Origin: Diprion similis
Taxonomy: Eukaryota > Arthropoda > Insecta > Hymenoptera > Diprionidae
Assembly: GCF_021155765.1 (NCBI RefSeq)
Contig: NC_060107.1
Location: forward strand, 8,418,501-8,482,500
Length of the DNA stretch: 64,000 nucleotides
Direction of reading: 5' to 3'
The position numbers and the translations under genes are program-made. Of the stretch, positions 37,480 through 49,394 are shown piece by piece. Position 1 is the first letter of the stretch, and each line of letters begins with the position of its first letter. The notes below the pieces were generated by a model. It was given only the letters and a program-made list of their open reading frames with translations, had not been told where the DNA came from and ran no database searches.

Positions 37480-40400
37480 CTAGGCTTCGGGGTCTTTTTC
37501 CCTATCCATTTCTACCGGCCCCTTGCCCCAAATTCGACGATTTTTCGTGTAAGGTATGACACCCATGAGGAGCCCCGAAACTATGATCCATGAACCGGCC
37601 AAGAGGAATGACAAGTGCCAGGATTCAGTTATGTCGAAAATTAGACCAGCCAACGGCGGCCCTAAAAGGTTCCCGATCCCCTGACACAACAGACTGAGAC
37701 CATAAGCGGTGGTGAATCTCTCAAGAGGTATCAACTCGACCAATATAACCGGCGTGAAGCTGAAATTACTGGCGAAGAAGAGACCGAACGCCGCGCAGAT
37801 GACGACGAGTAACCAGTAGTGCGGGGTGCATATCGACATCAGTATCGTCATTATACCACAGGCGACTAGGCACCAGGTATAAGTTTTGCTGACGTTCATC
37901 CAAGGCTGATCGCCGGCCCATCCAAGACCAATCTGCAAGCATAAGACGAGGCTTGAGTAAGAATCAGAAGGAGACCAAGTAAAGCACCTGATCTCGAGGT
38001 TTTTTAAGACATTCGTGGATGTAGGGTTCACTCAGAATTGACTTTAGACCTATTGGCAGCTATTTGTACCACATCTCAGGCTTTCTGACAACTCTAAGTA
38101 GCAATTTTTTGATCTGTCAACCACGAGACAAATGAGCTATACCTGGCAGATGACGAATGCACTCACCATTCCGATAGTATTCGTGATACCGATTATGCTG
38201 AGTAAGTTCGCGGCGTCGTCTTCGGTGTAACCATTTCTCGTCAGATGATCAGCAAGGTAGAAATAAGGCACAATGAACCATGTGAAAAGGAGGATAGTCG
38301 ATAAGGAGAGCATGAGAAAGTGCAATTCTAAGAACATCGAGAAGTCCGTCATTCCTTTGAGAAGCTCGAGAAGCTCACCGTACCATTTCTGAAATGGAAA
38401 GAAAATTGGCATCCTGATAGAGGATTAATATCTTTTGGTGAACACCGATTTCGCATGTCTACGAACCTCTTCGTTCTCCTTGGCAAGGGTCGTTATACTG
38501 TTTCTGTAAATATCAGGACAGCTGCTGGCACGCAATCTGTACTTATGCAAATTCAACACCGCCCCTCTGTACATTACAGAATTTCTGTGCACCCGAATGT
38601 CTTTGAAGTAGTGGGTATTCCTGTTGAACTGCCGACGGAGCCACGGGATGGAGTCCGTTCTCACAACCGTACCACCAAATCCTGGTAGATGGTGTCTGGA
38701 GTGCGTTTTTGCCTTCTCAGCCTCAGCCATCTGAGGAAAAATTGGAATCGGAATGAGGGAGTGAAGGGGTAAGGAATTGCGCTTGGCAACGCCAAACTTG
38801 ATCCTTTTTCTCACCGCATGTGCAAGTTCCTTGGCAAGCAACGGGTTCGTTTCTTCCAAATCTTTCCTAGACATCCGTCGAGTTGCCAATAACTTCGTTG
38901 AAGCATGCGTGGATCCAGGACGAGAGTCCTTGGTCGGTGCAACGGACTTCCCTCTTTCCGTAGCTTGCTTGATCCTTTTCAGACAAATGAGAAGTATGCT
39001 GTTTATTTGATACTTAAAATGAGGGGTACTCAACTAGGGTATCGATTTCTTGACGTGCAATTTACTATGTACGGCTAAATAAGTATGTGATATGCTTGTT
39101 CTTACTAGCAATGCGGTATTTGGAGAAACAGGAAAACCATGATATAGAGTAATTTAATTCAGCCATAGTGACGGTTAGTACGTTAGTTATGCGTGCTGAA
39201 TTAAAAATCGCAGGAGACTGAAGACGCGTTGAAGAGGAGGGGGCAAAAAAAATTTGCACAACCAAATAAAAATCCAAAGAAAACGTAAGAAGTGTTCAGT
39301 CGATACCTGGAATGTCGATATTAGTAAAACGGTGTTAGCGAAAATAAAAAATCGTGCAGGATGCAGATATCAGACCAGGTATGTAACCTCATGGACATCG
39401 TGACGCCAGTCTTATTGGTGTTGGAAACTTCGCCGTTGGAATCCACCAGCTTCTTGTCGGAAAAACTTCTGCACAACAAGAGACTTGGATAGTTCTCCAG
39501 TATGACATTGTACAGTCTTGAATTTCCTGAAAGTGATTCGAGGACCTCGAGCGGTACCTGAAAACGGGAACGGGCATGATTGAAGAACATATTCCGGCGA
39601 TAATAAGACGGTAAAATGAAAGCTTACCTTTTCGCTCTGACGCACGAAGGTCGGTAGGTTGACGACGCTTCTGAAATTTCCACCCCGAACATTTGGCTGG
39701 GTCTGAGTTGTGGTGCTGAGGCTCTGGAGCAAGTATTCAGGCGCCTGACCGCTCTTGAGGAGCTTCCTGAGCTCCTCAACGCCAGGAAAATCGTCGGTGG
39801 GACTGCCGGAGGAACCACCGAGCTCAGAGCGACCCATTGACTTCTTAGGGGAACCCATGGCCGCCTGTTTCCGCTGTTCATCGACCCACCACTCCGGATC
39901 CCGCATTACGGCGCCACAAACAATGAGGTTGAAGAAGGTTCCCGAGAGTAGAAGAGTCGTCCCACGCCATCCGTACTCTCGGATGAGGAAGGTGGTCAAG
40001 GGGGCGTAGACGAAGGTTCCGATACCAGTGCCGCAGGCCCCTAAACCTACCGCTAAAGTGCGCTTCTTATCGAACCAATAGGCGATGCTCACGACCGCTG
40101 TTACGTAACACAAACCCAAACCGACGCCCGCCAGCACCCCGAATGTCAAGTACATTACCTCGATGGACTGAGAAAATGAGCTCAGAACAAATCCTATCCC
40201 GGCAATGAAGCCACCCAGGATGGTCATCTTCCTACACCCGTATCTGTCCACCAAAGCGGACATTATCGGCCCGGTAAGAAGTGGCACTGCCATGAAGAGC
40301 GAGCCGATCCAGGCAGTCTTGGCTTTCGATGCCTGGAACTCATGGAGAAACTCGATGTAGAGGAGGCCAAAGCTGAAGGAGATGCCATCGGCGACCATGG

Positions 40401-41289
40401 ATATCAGTAGCGACGCTACAACGACGACCCAACCCCAGCCCCCGTCAGGGATCTTTGACTTGGTCTGCACCTCATCCTCATCCTCGTCGTATATTTCTAA
40501 AATGCTCTCGGAGCCGTCTATGGAGTCAAAGTCCCCCAGTTCGTAGTCCAGGTACCCAGGGTTCGCGGTCACCGTCGTTTCCGGCTCTGAGTGCTTCCTG
40601 TGCACAAGGATTCCATGCGTCTTCTCAGTCCCCTTGGTCTTCTCGCCGTCCTCGGGGCTCTGAGGGCCCGTTGGACTCGGTCCCACAGTCAGGTTCGGCG
40701 ACGCCGTGAAGCTCTGTGTCGGCGTCGGTGGCACCCGATCCTCTTCACAGTCAGTTCCTGGACTCAGGAGGGTCGGCTTGTTCTCCGAGTCCTGGTCAAG
40801 CTCCAAGGAGTCGGTGCTGGGGTCGATGGTCAGGGCAGGCGTAGAGGGAAAGAGTAGGTCTTCGGTCTGGCCGCTATTCTGAAGGGTATCCGAGCTCCTG
40901 GACGTCGAGCTCTGATTCTCACCGTCGGATCCCACCGCTGACACCATATTGTCCGGGCCTCTTACTGGGGAACTTGGAAATACGGTTGGGCTGCCGTTCT
41001 GCCAGCCGACGATTGGGGCGAAGCCTTTTTTCCCCGAGGACTCGACGTTGTTGTTCCATATTTTGTCTTCCATCGACTTAGACAGATAAGAGTCCTTGAC
41101 CATGTTCGCGTTCCTTGAAACGTAGCCGTGCCCTCCACCACCGGCATCTTTCTTCGTGTACAGTCCCTCTTTCCTTGCAACACCCGACAAACCTGAGTTG
41201 TTGTTGCCCTTGTAAAGTCCCTTTTGTGTCGTCTCGATTGAAGTAGGATTCACCGATTCCGATATAAAATTTTGATTCTTGTCAGCCAT
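37480..41289 (-). CDS. SLC16 monocarboxylate-type transporter A, complete, 5 exons
   Basis: This is a 12-helix major facilitator protein of the SLC16/MCT family, expected in the plasma membrane and moving monocarboxylates or related small molecules, often with protons. Exons in order of transcription: 41289-39628, 39557-39388, 38974-38467, 38388-38167 and 37932-37480, giving 1004 aa. A long acidic Ser/Pro-rich N-terminal region (1-280) precedes helix 1, which carries the family signature PDGGWGW (281-287). The second signature, YWFDKKRTLAVG, follows at about 404-415. Helices 1-6 are in exon 1. A long central loop (exons 1-3) includes VPLEVLE and YRLRASSCPDIYRNS. Helices 7-12 are in exons 4 and 5. 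The start ATG sits in a good context (accATGG). The exon 3 donor is a weak GTTCGT. It lies in tandem with transporter B, about 11 kb away on the same strand. Substrate and one-to-one orthology cannot be called. Confidence 0.93.
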
Positions 41290-43551
41290 GGTCTTAGGGG
41301 ATTATGGGTCCGTTTCAGTGGGACCAACGCCGCGGCCAGCCTTTCAGGCTGTGTATCTCTATTGCCAGTACACGCAGAACTTCGTCACCTACCATAAGGC
41401 CCTGCGATTGGGCCTTGGCGCAGTTCGAGACACCTGGCTGCTTCAGCATACACACTTCTTGACGCGCCGTGCCCTAGAAAAACCAATCTGATCAGGAACA
41501 CGTGTTATTTCAAGATACTATCGACCCAGACTTTTCGATTTCGAGTTTGAGTTTTTCATGTTATCTGGAATGGGGTGCGATAAGAAGTCAGAATTTTTAC
41601 AAATTTACCCTCAATTCTCGAACGAGAAATGTCTTTTTCTACGGGGTTTCAAACGTTACAGTTATTAGCCTGTAGCTTGAAATCTACGTCATATCGTTAA
41701 AAGTTATGTCACAATAAAGCTATCACCTTTGAACAGCTGTTTCGACGAATGTTAAAAACTCGGTTCGACGGTTGAAATTGAATTGTTCTTGAAAAAAAGA
41801 CATATAACTTCATCTTCTGTAGCACACCTTTCATTTTTTCAAAAAAATCAGGGACTATTCTGCTGCAGCTAAATACACTCAAATAAATTTAAAAGAATTG
41901 ATAAACAAAATTTGAAAATGATTATCATATTATGATTTTCGTGCTTCTTCTATTTTCGTGTGGACTTTTTCATTATTATACTTGTTATTATTCATATTAA
42001 TATACTACCCCTAATAACTTTAATAACTGTAAGGTCCATAAAATCTTGTGGAAAACGTTTTACTTTTTATTCTGAATGGACACCCATACTAGCTATCACC
42101 CAAAAACTTCAAGAGTTATTTATCAGCGTAAAAAACACAAAAACAAACTTTATAAGTAATAAACAAAGATTTTAGTTATTATTCTTATTTCGAGTAATAC
42201 CACAACGTGAAAAATCAAGGTCGAAATCGAATAAGTTGAGGACACAAGGTTGATTGAAGTGGCGTGGAATGCCCTACACGGATAATTATATGCGATACTT
42301 ATGAAAGAATTAAACGTACGCATATTTAACCAAAAACAAAACGATTGCAATTCCAAGCGTAAACCAAAAAAACAACAAAACTCTTTACTCACCATCGAGG
42401 CAATGTCAAATGAAACTTGGCAGAGTAGGGCGTGCGAGGGTGCAGGAAAATGCATACGCTACAGACAGTGCGTGAGCAAAACCATAGTAGAAAAATAAAT
42501 CATGCAAGTGTAAATGTAAGACCCAAACTAACAAACATAATGTGTTGAAAAAAATAATTTGCTGAAAAAAATTAGTATAAAATAAAACCTGGTTTATACA
42601 AGATAAAGTCAGTGTGTTGAGTAAAAAAATTGTGTAGTGCCTGAAAAATTAGAAAAAACTGTGGAAAAGAAAAGATTATAACAAAAAGAAAAAATATATA
42701 TATATACACATAAAGTCATGCAGAAAATAGAGTCAAGTAAATATGTGCAAAATAGGTAATAAAAAATAGGTGAACGAGTACGCGACCCTGAAGTTTAAAA
42801 TATTGTACAAATATGTGCAGTTTGATGAGTATGAAAAAAATTTACGAGAATGGCTTAAACCGTATTAAGATTGCCCTTTTCTCCATTGTTGTTCTACGTA
42901 AATTTGTTCAATTTAAATTAAACCCACCCAGTGCGTCATTCATTTGATACTTCGTGCGTGGGCTGAATTTAGTTGGCGTGATTCGAACGGGCGATAAGAG
43001 AAACGGCCGTTTGTCGTCATTAACGTAGATAATTGCCGAAATTTATTCCAAGGTGTGATAATCAGGATTGTACAAACTTGAGAACGATTTACGAATTGGT
43101 GGTTAAATGCGCGCTTGTAATTATCTGGTGAAAACAAGCCGCAAGTAATTGTGGGAAATGGATTTCTCTCTGTTTGTGAGGCGCCTATCACTCATTGTCA
43201 GCCGCTGATTGCGTGGTACGAGAAAATGCGATTGTGAGAAGAAGCAGAGAAAAAAATTAGCGAATGACGACAGGTGCAGCACGTGCATCCGACTGACCTT
43301 TGCGACAACAACGTTATTGATTTGCTACGCCTCTTCGAGCGGTGTCGACGTCTATGACAAGCTCCTCCGAAGAAGGCATATTGAGATATAACATGATTAG
43401 CCGTGTTGCATTACGATAATTTCACTACATGCATCGCTGGGAAAAATTTCTTTCTCATGAGTTAGTAGAAAAATTCTAGTAGAACGTGTGTCGTTACGGC
43501 AACGCTTTAAATATTATTGGAAGTGCAAGAAATTTTTTTTACAAGTGGTAT

Positions 43552-44352
43552 TAGGGTGGTACGATTTAAATTTGTATTTTTTTTCGCCTGAAAACTCGGT
43601 ACCAAAGATCAGAAAATATTTATCTCGTTGAAACGCAGAGTGTAAAAAAATCTTTAGAGGTCGCTTTCGAAAGTCAAAAGAGAAAAAAAATGTTATAATT
43701 TTTTTACCTCTCACCCGACACAATGATGTCTAATAGCCAGAATGAAATTCTCCTGAAAGACCAGACTATAAACATTATATTTGAAGGTGGCTACCGATGG
43801 TTAAATATCAATAAGGATAAATTAATTTTCCCGATTTAGTATTTTTCATATAGAAATCGAATTTTATTTTTGTTTCCCATCAAAGTAAGTGCTAGAAAAT
43901 ACAGATTTTCCTGGAAAATGGCTACTTTCAAAAAATATTTAAAGGTCGCTAACAATGATTGAAATATTTTTTATTTATTTTCATGTTTACACCTTACGGA
44001 CTTATATGTATATGTCGAACCACTATACGAAAAAAATAAAATAATATAATAAAATGGATAATTTTATTTTTTTCGTATCGTGGTTCAATTAATCATTATT
44101 CATAAAAATCAGTATTCAAAACGAAATGTGGACATTGAGGTGATGTGATACTGCTCTTTCGATAAAAAAAACTGTTCATACTATACACATATAAGTATAT
44201 AAGTTTATAAAAAATATTTCGAAAATTGGTAGTGACATAAAAATATTTTTTTATGCTCTGCGCTTCAACGAGAATTATGTTTTCTCAATATGGCACCGAG
44301 TTCGCAGGCGAGAAGCGAAAAAAAAAGTCTTAGTTTAAAAGAAACCACCCTG
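43552..44352. mobile_element. Non-autonomous inverted-repeat element with 9-bp target duplication
   Basis: The element is 801 bp with long imperfect terminal inverted repeats of about 100 bp. Both ends read (T/C)AGGGTGGT inwards, followed by matching blocks such as GAACTCGGT, CTCGTTGAA and CGCAGAG. It is flanked on both sides by the identical 9-mer AAGTGGTAT (43543-43551 and 44353-44361). There is no coding capacity. Long terminal repeats with a 9-bp duplication suggest a Mutator-like MITE. A hAT or P-type element (8 bp) is the alternative. Confidence 0.75.
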
Positions 44353-46681
44353 AAGTGGTATATTATATAGTGATTTTAACTGTCAATACTAAATTTACCG
44401 ATTACAAATGCAAAACTCAATCTAATTTTGTACCCAGAACTATATCATACGTTTATAGAAGAAGAAAAAAAAATGAAAATAGTCATGGACTGTGCAGTAA
44501 CTAGAGTACGCAATTTCTCTCGGTGGAAGCTTTTAGGTCAATGAGAGCCTGTGAATGAGCTCCAATCAGCTTAGACGCAATGATCATTTGCAAAGTGCCA
44601 GCCTTTCAGGGTCACTAATGGAATTCGATCTTCGTCCACACCCTTCAGGGAAAAAAGAATAATGGGACGTAAAAACGATTCTATTTATCAAGGGAGAACA
44701 GAAGTGAAGGGAGAAGATTTGGAGTAACCGGCAATCATGTCCAGGACCTGATTTCCGGGACGCCTATCAGTTCGATCGTCCTTTTCAAACCTTGTGGTAG
44801 GAAAAATGGACTCGGATAAATTCGGATTGCGTTCAACGTTTGGGAGCAGTGAGTCTTGGTATATACAGTCCGTTTCGTTACGCAACTATGACATCAGTAA
44901 GGTTGAGAGGGTGGTAAAAGTGGGTGGAGAACATCGTCATGGCAACCGACTGGTCGATTTTCACGTCTCCAGTTGGATAGAAAAAACAATGAAAATAAAA
45001 ACACCACGGTTAGTGAAATTATAGGTTTTTATTACGATCATTCGTAGGTATATGAAAATCATCGAAAGCTGTGACGCAGGACCGTTAAATTCCTGCGGTC
45101 AAAATCAAGGATCAGAGAATTCTATTCCCCACTTCAAAAATTCGTTTGACAAGCAGTTGAGCATAGATCGAGTTCTTTTGAAAATCTGAAAACTTCGATG
45201 CGAGGGTTTCTTTCCCCCTCGGTTAGTCCTGTATATTGAAGCACGAAACGGGAATTGATTTTGCTATAATTAGCCGTGTTCCCTTCTGAATCTCCCTTCT
45301 GCACGCCTGACCTGACCTTTCGCTTTACTTCCTGTTCTTTTAGACCAACTCACTATATTTTCATCAGGGTCACGAAACGAAAGGCTGTGATGTGAGTGTA
45401 GAATCGATGGGTTGACTCGCCTTGGGTAGCTTAACTTCGAAGTCGCTATTTCAAAATGCCACGAGGAATAGGTCAGCACCAGGGTGCAAATCACTGCTCC
45501 ATGATATCGTCAATTGCACGTCTCGCGACGAAATTCGACGCTATGAAGTGGAGTGAATCCACAATTAATTCTGTCAAATCTTTATTTCAGTAATTTCTTC
45601 TAGTCCGTCCCTGATCAACATTCGAATATCTTTTGAAAGAGATGAAATTTGCAGTAAAACAGTCTTTTAAAACTGAGGTTTTGTGGAAACAACGGTGGTG
45701 ATAATGTAGAGACTTTCTATTTGTACTGCTGACGACCTTTTATCGTTATCGTCAATTATAATATCTCTTTGCAATGTATAAGGCGGAAAAGTAATTCATA
45801 CCTCAGTATAGCGAAAATGATTTTATAATCATTGGAAACGAGGATGCGATAATTACGGAATGAAGAGTCGTTAACGAGCCTTGAGACTCGGTTTACATAT
45901 GATTTGTCAAAAGTGGAAACCAGTAGCTTGCGAACCCTTATCTTACATAGATACGGACTACGGCGCCGTATATCGTCCATAAATCTAGAAGAATTATAAA
46001 ATCACACTATGGAACGATGCCAACTGAAAATCACTGTCTATCTCTCCTTTTGCGACGTCGATACAAAATATTCTTGCAAATGCCAATTTTGAGCATAATC
46101 TTACGGAATGCTTTACAAAGCTGACAAATCATTAAAACTGGTTAGAACTTTGAAGTAGGTATGAAAAAATTGCGAGCTTACAACCTACCGGAACAATGAT
46201 TGAATTTCAATATCGATTAATGAAAATTGTTTTTTTTTTTACATATGGCGTGACATGAAAATATGTAATTGAAACTGTACAAATGTCATGCAAAATAATA
46301 ATTTCAAATGTGATAATCACCTCATAATTTCCACTAAGCGGGTCTTTATAGGATTCTGTAAAGTGAAAAACAAAAACGAAAGTAAACAAAAAAAAACATA
46401 CAAGCATAACCACATAGTGCCCAATTTATTCACCAATTTTATATTGATCTCGTAATCAAATTGACATTCTGTGACTTACCACAAACAGCTTGGATTGGAT
46501 CCCTTTTGTATTTCTCTCCGTCAGTGACTCAACTGACAGTGTAATCAACTCTCAGGACATTCACGAAATTTCTTTTATTTTACCGTACAGTAGATTTTTT
46601 TTTTTTCAAAATTTTACTCGATTTTACTCGAAATTGTTCAACGTTTCAAAATTACTTAAGCCTTACGTACGTATCTTATTG

Positions 46682-46684
<3 letters not shown>

Positions 46685-46721
<37 letters not shown>
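46685..46721. repeat. (ATT)n microsatellite
   Basis: About 12 copies of TTA. The region is non-coding. Confidence 0.85.
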
Positions 46722-46724
<3 letters not shown>

Positions 46725-47660
46725 TACTCTGTTGTTAATTTTATCACAGTGATTGTTGACAACTGCTCACACAGTTGTGGAAAAGGCAACCGTATTAATT
46801 AGCCAACGAGTGTTATCCGTTGATGTAAAATTACTATAGTAATATCGTATAATTTATAATCGATTGTCGTACTACAGCAGCGCATAAAATTTATCAATTT
46901 TTTTCAAAGCACAGCTGAAATTTGCGCGATTGACGAATCGATTACCCCACGCAAATATTTGTGTATAATTTTTTTTTCATGCGCCAATGTTTTGACCGTT
47001 TGGAGACCACGTTTTGGCAAGTGCGGGGGTTCGACGTGCGAGACCAGCAGAAGTAGACTGAGTCTGAAAGAGACGAGCAACCACCTGACTGTAGGCGCAC
47101 ATCGCCCATTTATAGCCTTGCGCACATCTCGAATCTATGTTATTTATTGTCGCAGGGGTTTACTGCTTCAGATAAGAGGCTTGATTCAAATCCTCATTTA
47201 AATAGCGAGACCATTGTCCTCCGCTGCTTCGGGGGAAGGAGAGGATCATTTTTTTCATCAAGGTTCAATTCAACTACAATGTAAACTCCAAATCTAACCA
47301 GCAGAAGGTGCTTCAATCTTACCCGAAATTCCACGGTTCAGTTTTCCCGGTATAAGAAAATCGCGTTGCGGATTTCATCGATGAAAACTTATGTACGCAA
47401 TTCTTGCGGATGAGCTGGCGATAAGATCTCTCCTTAAGCCCTTGATGGTGCTTCTGTAACTCGAAGGACAGTATTTTGTGTAACGAGAAGGCAGCAAACT
47501 CGGTCTTTTCGGGCCGGGCATAAGTTTATTGCAAATACGCGAGGCGAGAAGACCGTTGAATCCTCGTTGCACACGATTCTTTGTATATAACAAGAGCGTG
47601 TTACGCGTTTTTTCAGGAAACATGAAATTGAGGTTAGGATCGCGTAATGGCGGACATGTA

Positions 47661-47738
47661 CGCATGAGCGCAGTACAGAAAAGAAGACTTTTAACCCCTA
47701 GGACTCAAAAGTGGTATTTTCTGTACTCCGCGCATGCG
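47661..47738. repeat. Strong imperfect hairpin
   Basis: The left arm (47661-47682), containing GCGCAGTACAGAAAA, and the right arm (47717-47738), containing TTTTCTGTACTCCGCGC, are 22 bp long and nearly complementary. A second inner pair, ACTTTT/AAAAGT, surrounds AACCCCTAGGACTC. It lies in a mildly GC-rich stretch upstream of transporter A. Confidence 0.6.
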
Positions 47739-49178
47739 CATTCGCAGACTCATTCTACCGTCATAGAACCGGGTGCTTTATGTACGGAAAACATGCATGG
47801 AAAAACGCGTAAAACATGCTTACGTCATACAAAGTCAGTCATGAAATTAACCCGCGTACCTCGATGGTTTTTTTTTCATGCTCCCCAAACTCTCGCTGAA
47901 ATATACAATAATAAACAAACTTAAAGTTTAGAGAAAATTCCTTGCCGAAACAGGCTGCAAAGTCCACGGACAAATCAATACATAGACTCACCGGTCGCAC
48001 AAATACTTGCCGAGCATGTTACAGATACGTGTGAGTTCACACACGATTATCTGTGATTATTCATGATGCACGTCTAGTCACGTCGCTATTGGCGGAGTAA
48101 AAGGTGGTCGATAAGTATACTTTCGAAGAAAAGAACAACGAATCACTCGGCAAATTGGCTGGAGAAGTTTAAGCGTCCCTGAAACTCCGCGTGTCCGCAT
48201 TTAAATGTGTGGTTTCGTTGATTTGCAGAAAAATTTCGATTCCGTAACATGAATTATTAAAGATAAAGAAAAAAGAAAAGAAAAAAAAATACATTCCGTA
48301 TTAACTGACCGTTTGTATCCACTTAGTTTAATCGTAAATTAATCATTTTACGAAATTATAATTCGAGAGCAAACGTACTTGCATACTTTTTAGCGACTTA
48401 TGTATAACTGTTAAACATGCTCTGGTTTTTCTCGGTTGTTTACCGTCTGTCAGATAACGTTTAAATATCGTAGACTTCCTCAACTATAATTTATAATCAA
48501 CTCGAGTTTAACGATTTCACGAAACAAGCTCGACTAATTGTAAGGTTTGAAGTGACAAGGAAACTTTTAGTTTTATCCATCGGATTTGAAAATGGCGGAA
48601 AGAATTACGACAGATTAATCTGACCGGATCCACTTGGTGCCTCAAAAACCTAATTTACACGTTTTTAAAACTCCGTTTCTGCGGTTTCTATGCTTTCAGA
48701 TTTCCCTGTGTTAACTATGGTGGAATCTAAGCATTTCGGGTGTTTAATATCACCCTAATTATTGAATTCATCAAATGACAATATACACGATACAAAATGC
48801 TGCCCGCGGAATTTCATTTAGAAGCATATGGAATAAAATATCGTTAAACTTTACAATTATTCAAACATACGTTATTCTATTATTTAATTTCAATCTCGAA
48901 TGTTGAGTTGAGAATCTAAATTCCCAGCATGCTTCACAATTCAAATGAAATCTACTTTAATTATCCGCCTTATAGAGTCTGTGACAGATTCCTTCAACTG
49001 TTTTTAAACAGACTGCATACATGTGATAAATAAATAAATCAGATAAATTCCAAAGCTCTGTGTTGAAATAAAAAGTTATAATTTCAGAAGATGTAAGTTC
49101 AAATTCAAATCTCATAGAAGTTCACAGAGAAGTTTCTTTCAAAACTGATCGATTTTTCACCGCCCACAGTTTCAATTT

Positions 49179-49394
49179 CTATATTAGACACCTGCAAAAT
49201 AAGGAAGAAAAATTTTCAGATAAAAGTCTCGCTGAGGTGTTTTGTAAGAATACACATTCCTTCAAAATTTTCGATCTCGAGGTAGCCTTGAAGTCCTCCT
49301 TCTTTTCTATGTGATTCAATAATCCTTCGAGTATAATCGCAATGTTCATCAAACCATCCATTTGCCCCGACGAATTTTTTTTTCGTTTTTTTTC
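49179..49394 (-). CDS. Doubtful short helical open frame
   Basis: A minus-strand frame begins with an internal ATG, MDGLMNIAIILEGLLNHI, and runs through KKEDFKATSRSKILKE to FSSLFCRCLI and a stop. It sits upstream of transporter A in an otherwise AT-rich intergenic region. A CAG|GTG near its end could be a splice site. It could be a helical small protein, an exon or chance, and I recognise no family with confidence. Confidence 0.2.
   Translation of the reverse strand, partial: EKKRKKNSSGQMDGLMNIAIILEGLLNHIEKKEDFKATSRSKILKECVFLQNTSARLLSENFSSLFCRCLI

Noticed and set aside
44794..45024. 76-codon plus-strand frame
   Set aside because: Chance-length frame in mixed-composition sequence with no family features.
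47529..47924. 131-codon plus-strand frame
   Set aside because: It runs across the hairpin, has no recognisable protein features and no splice context.
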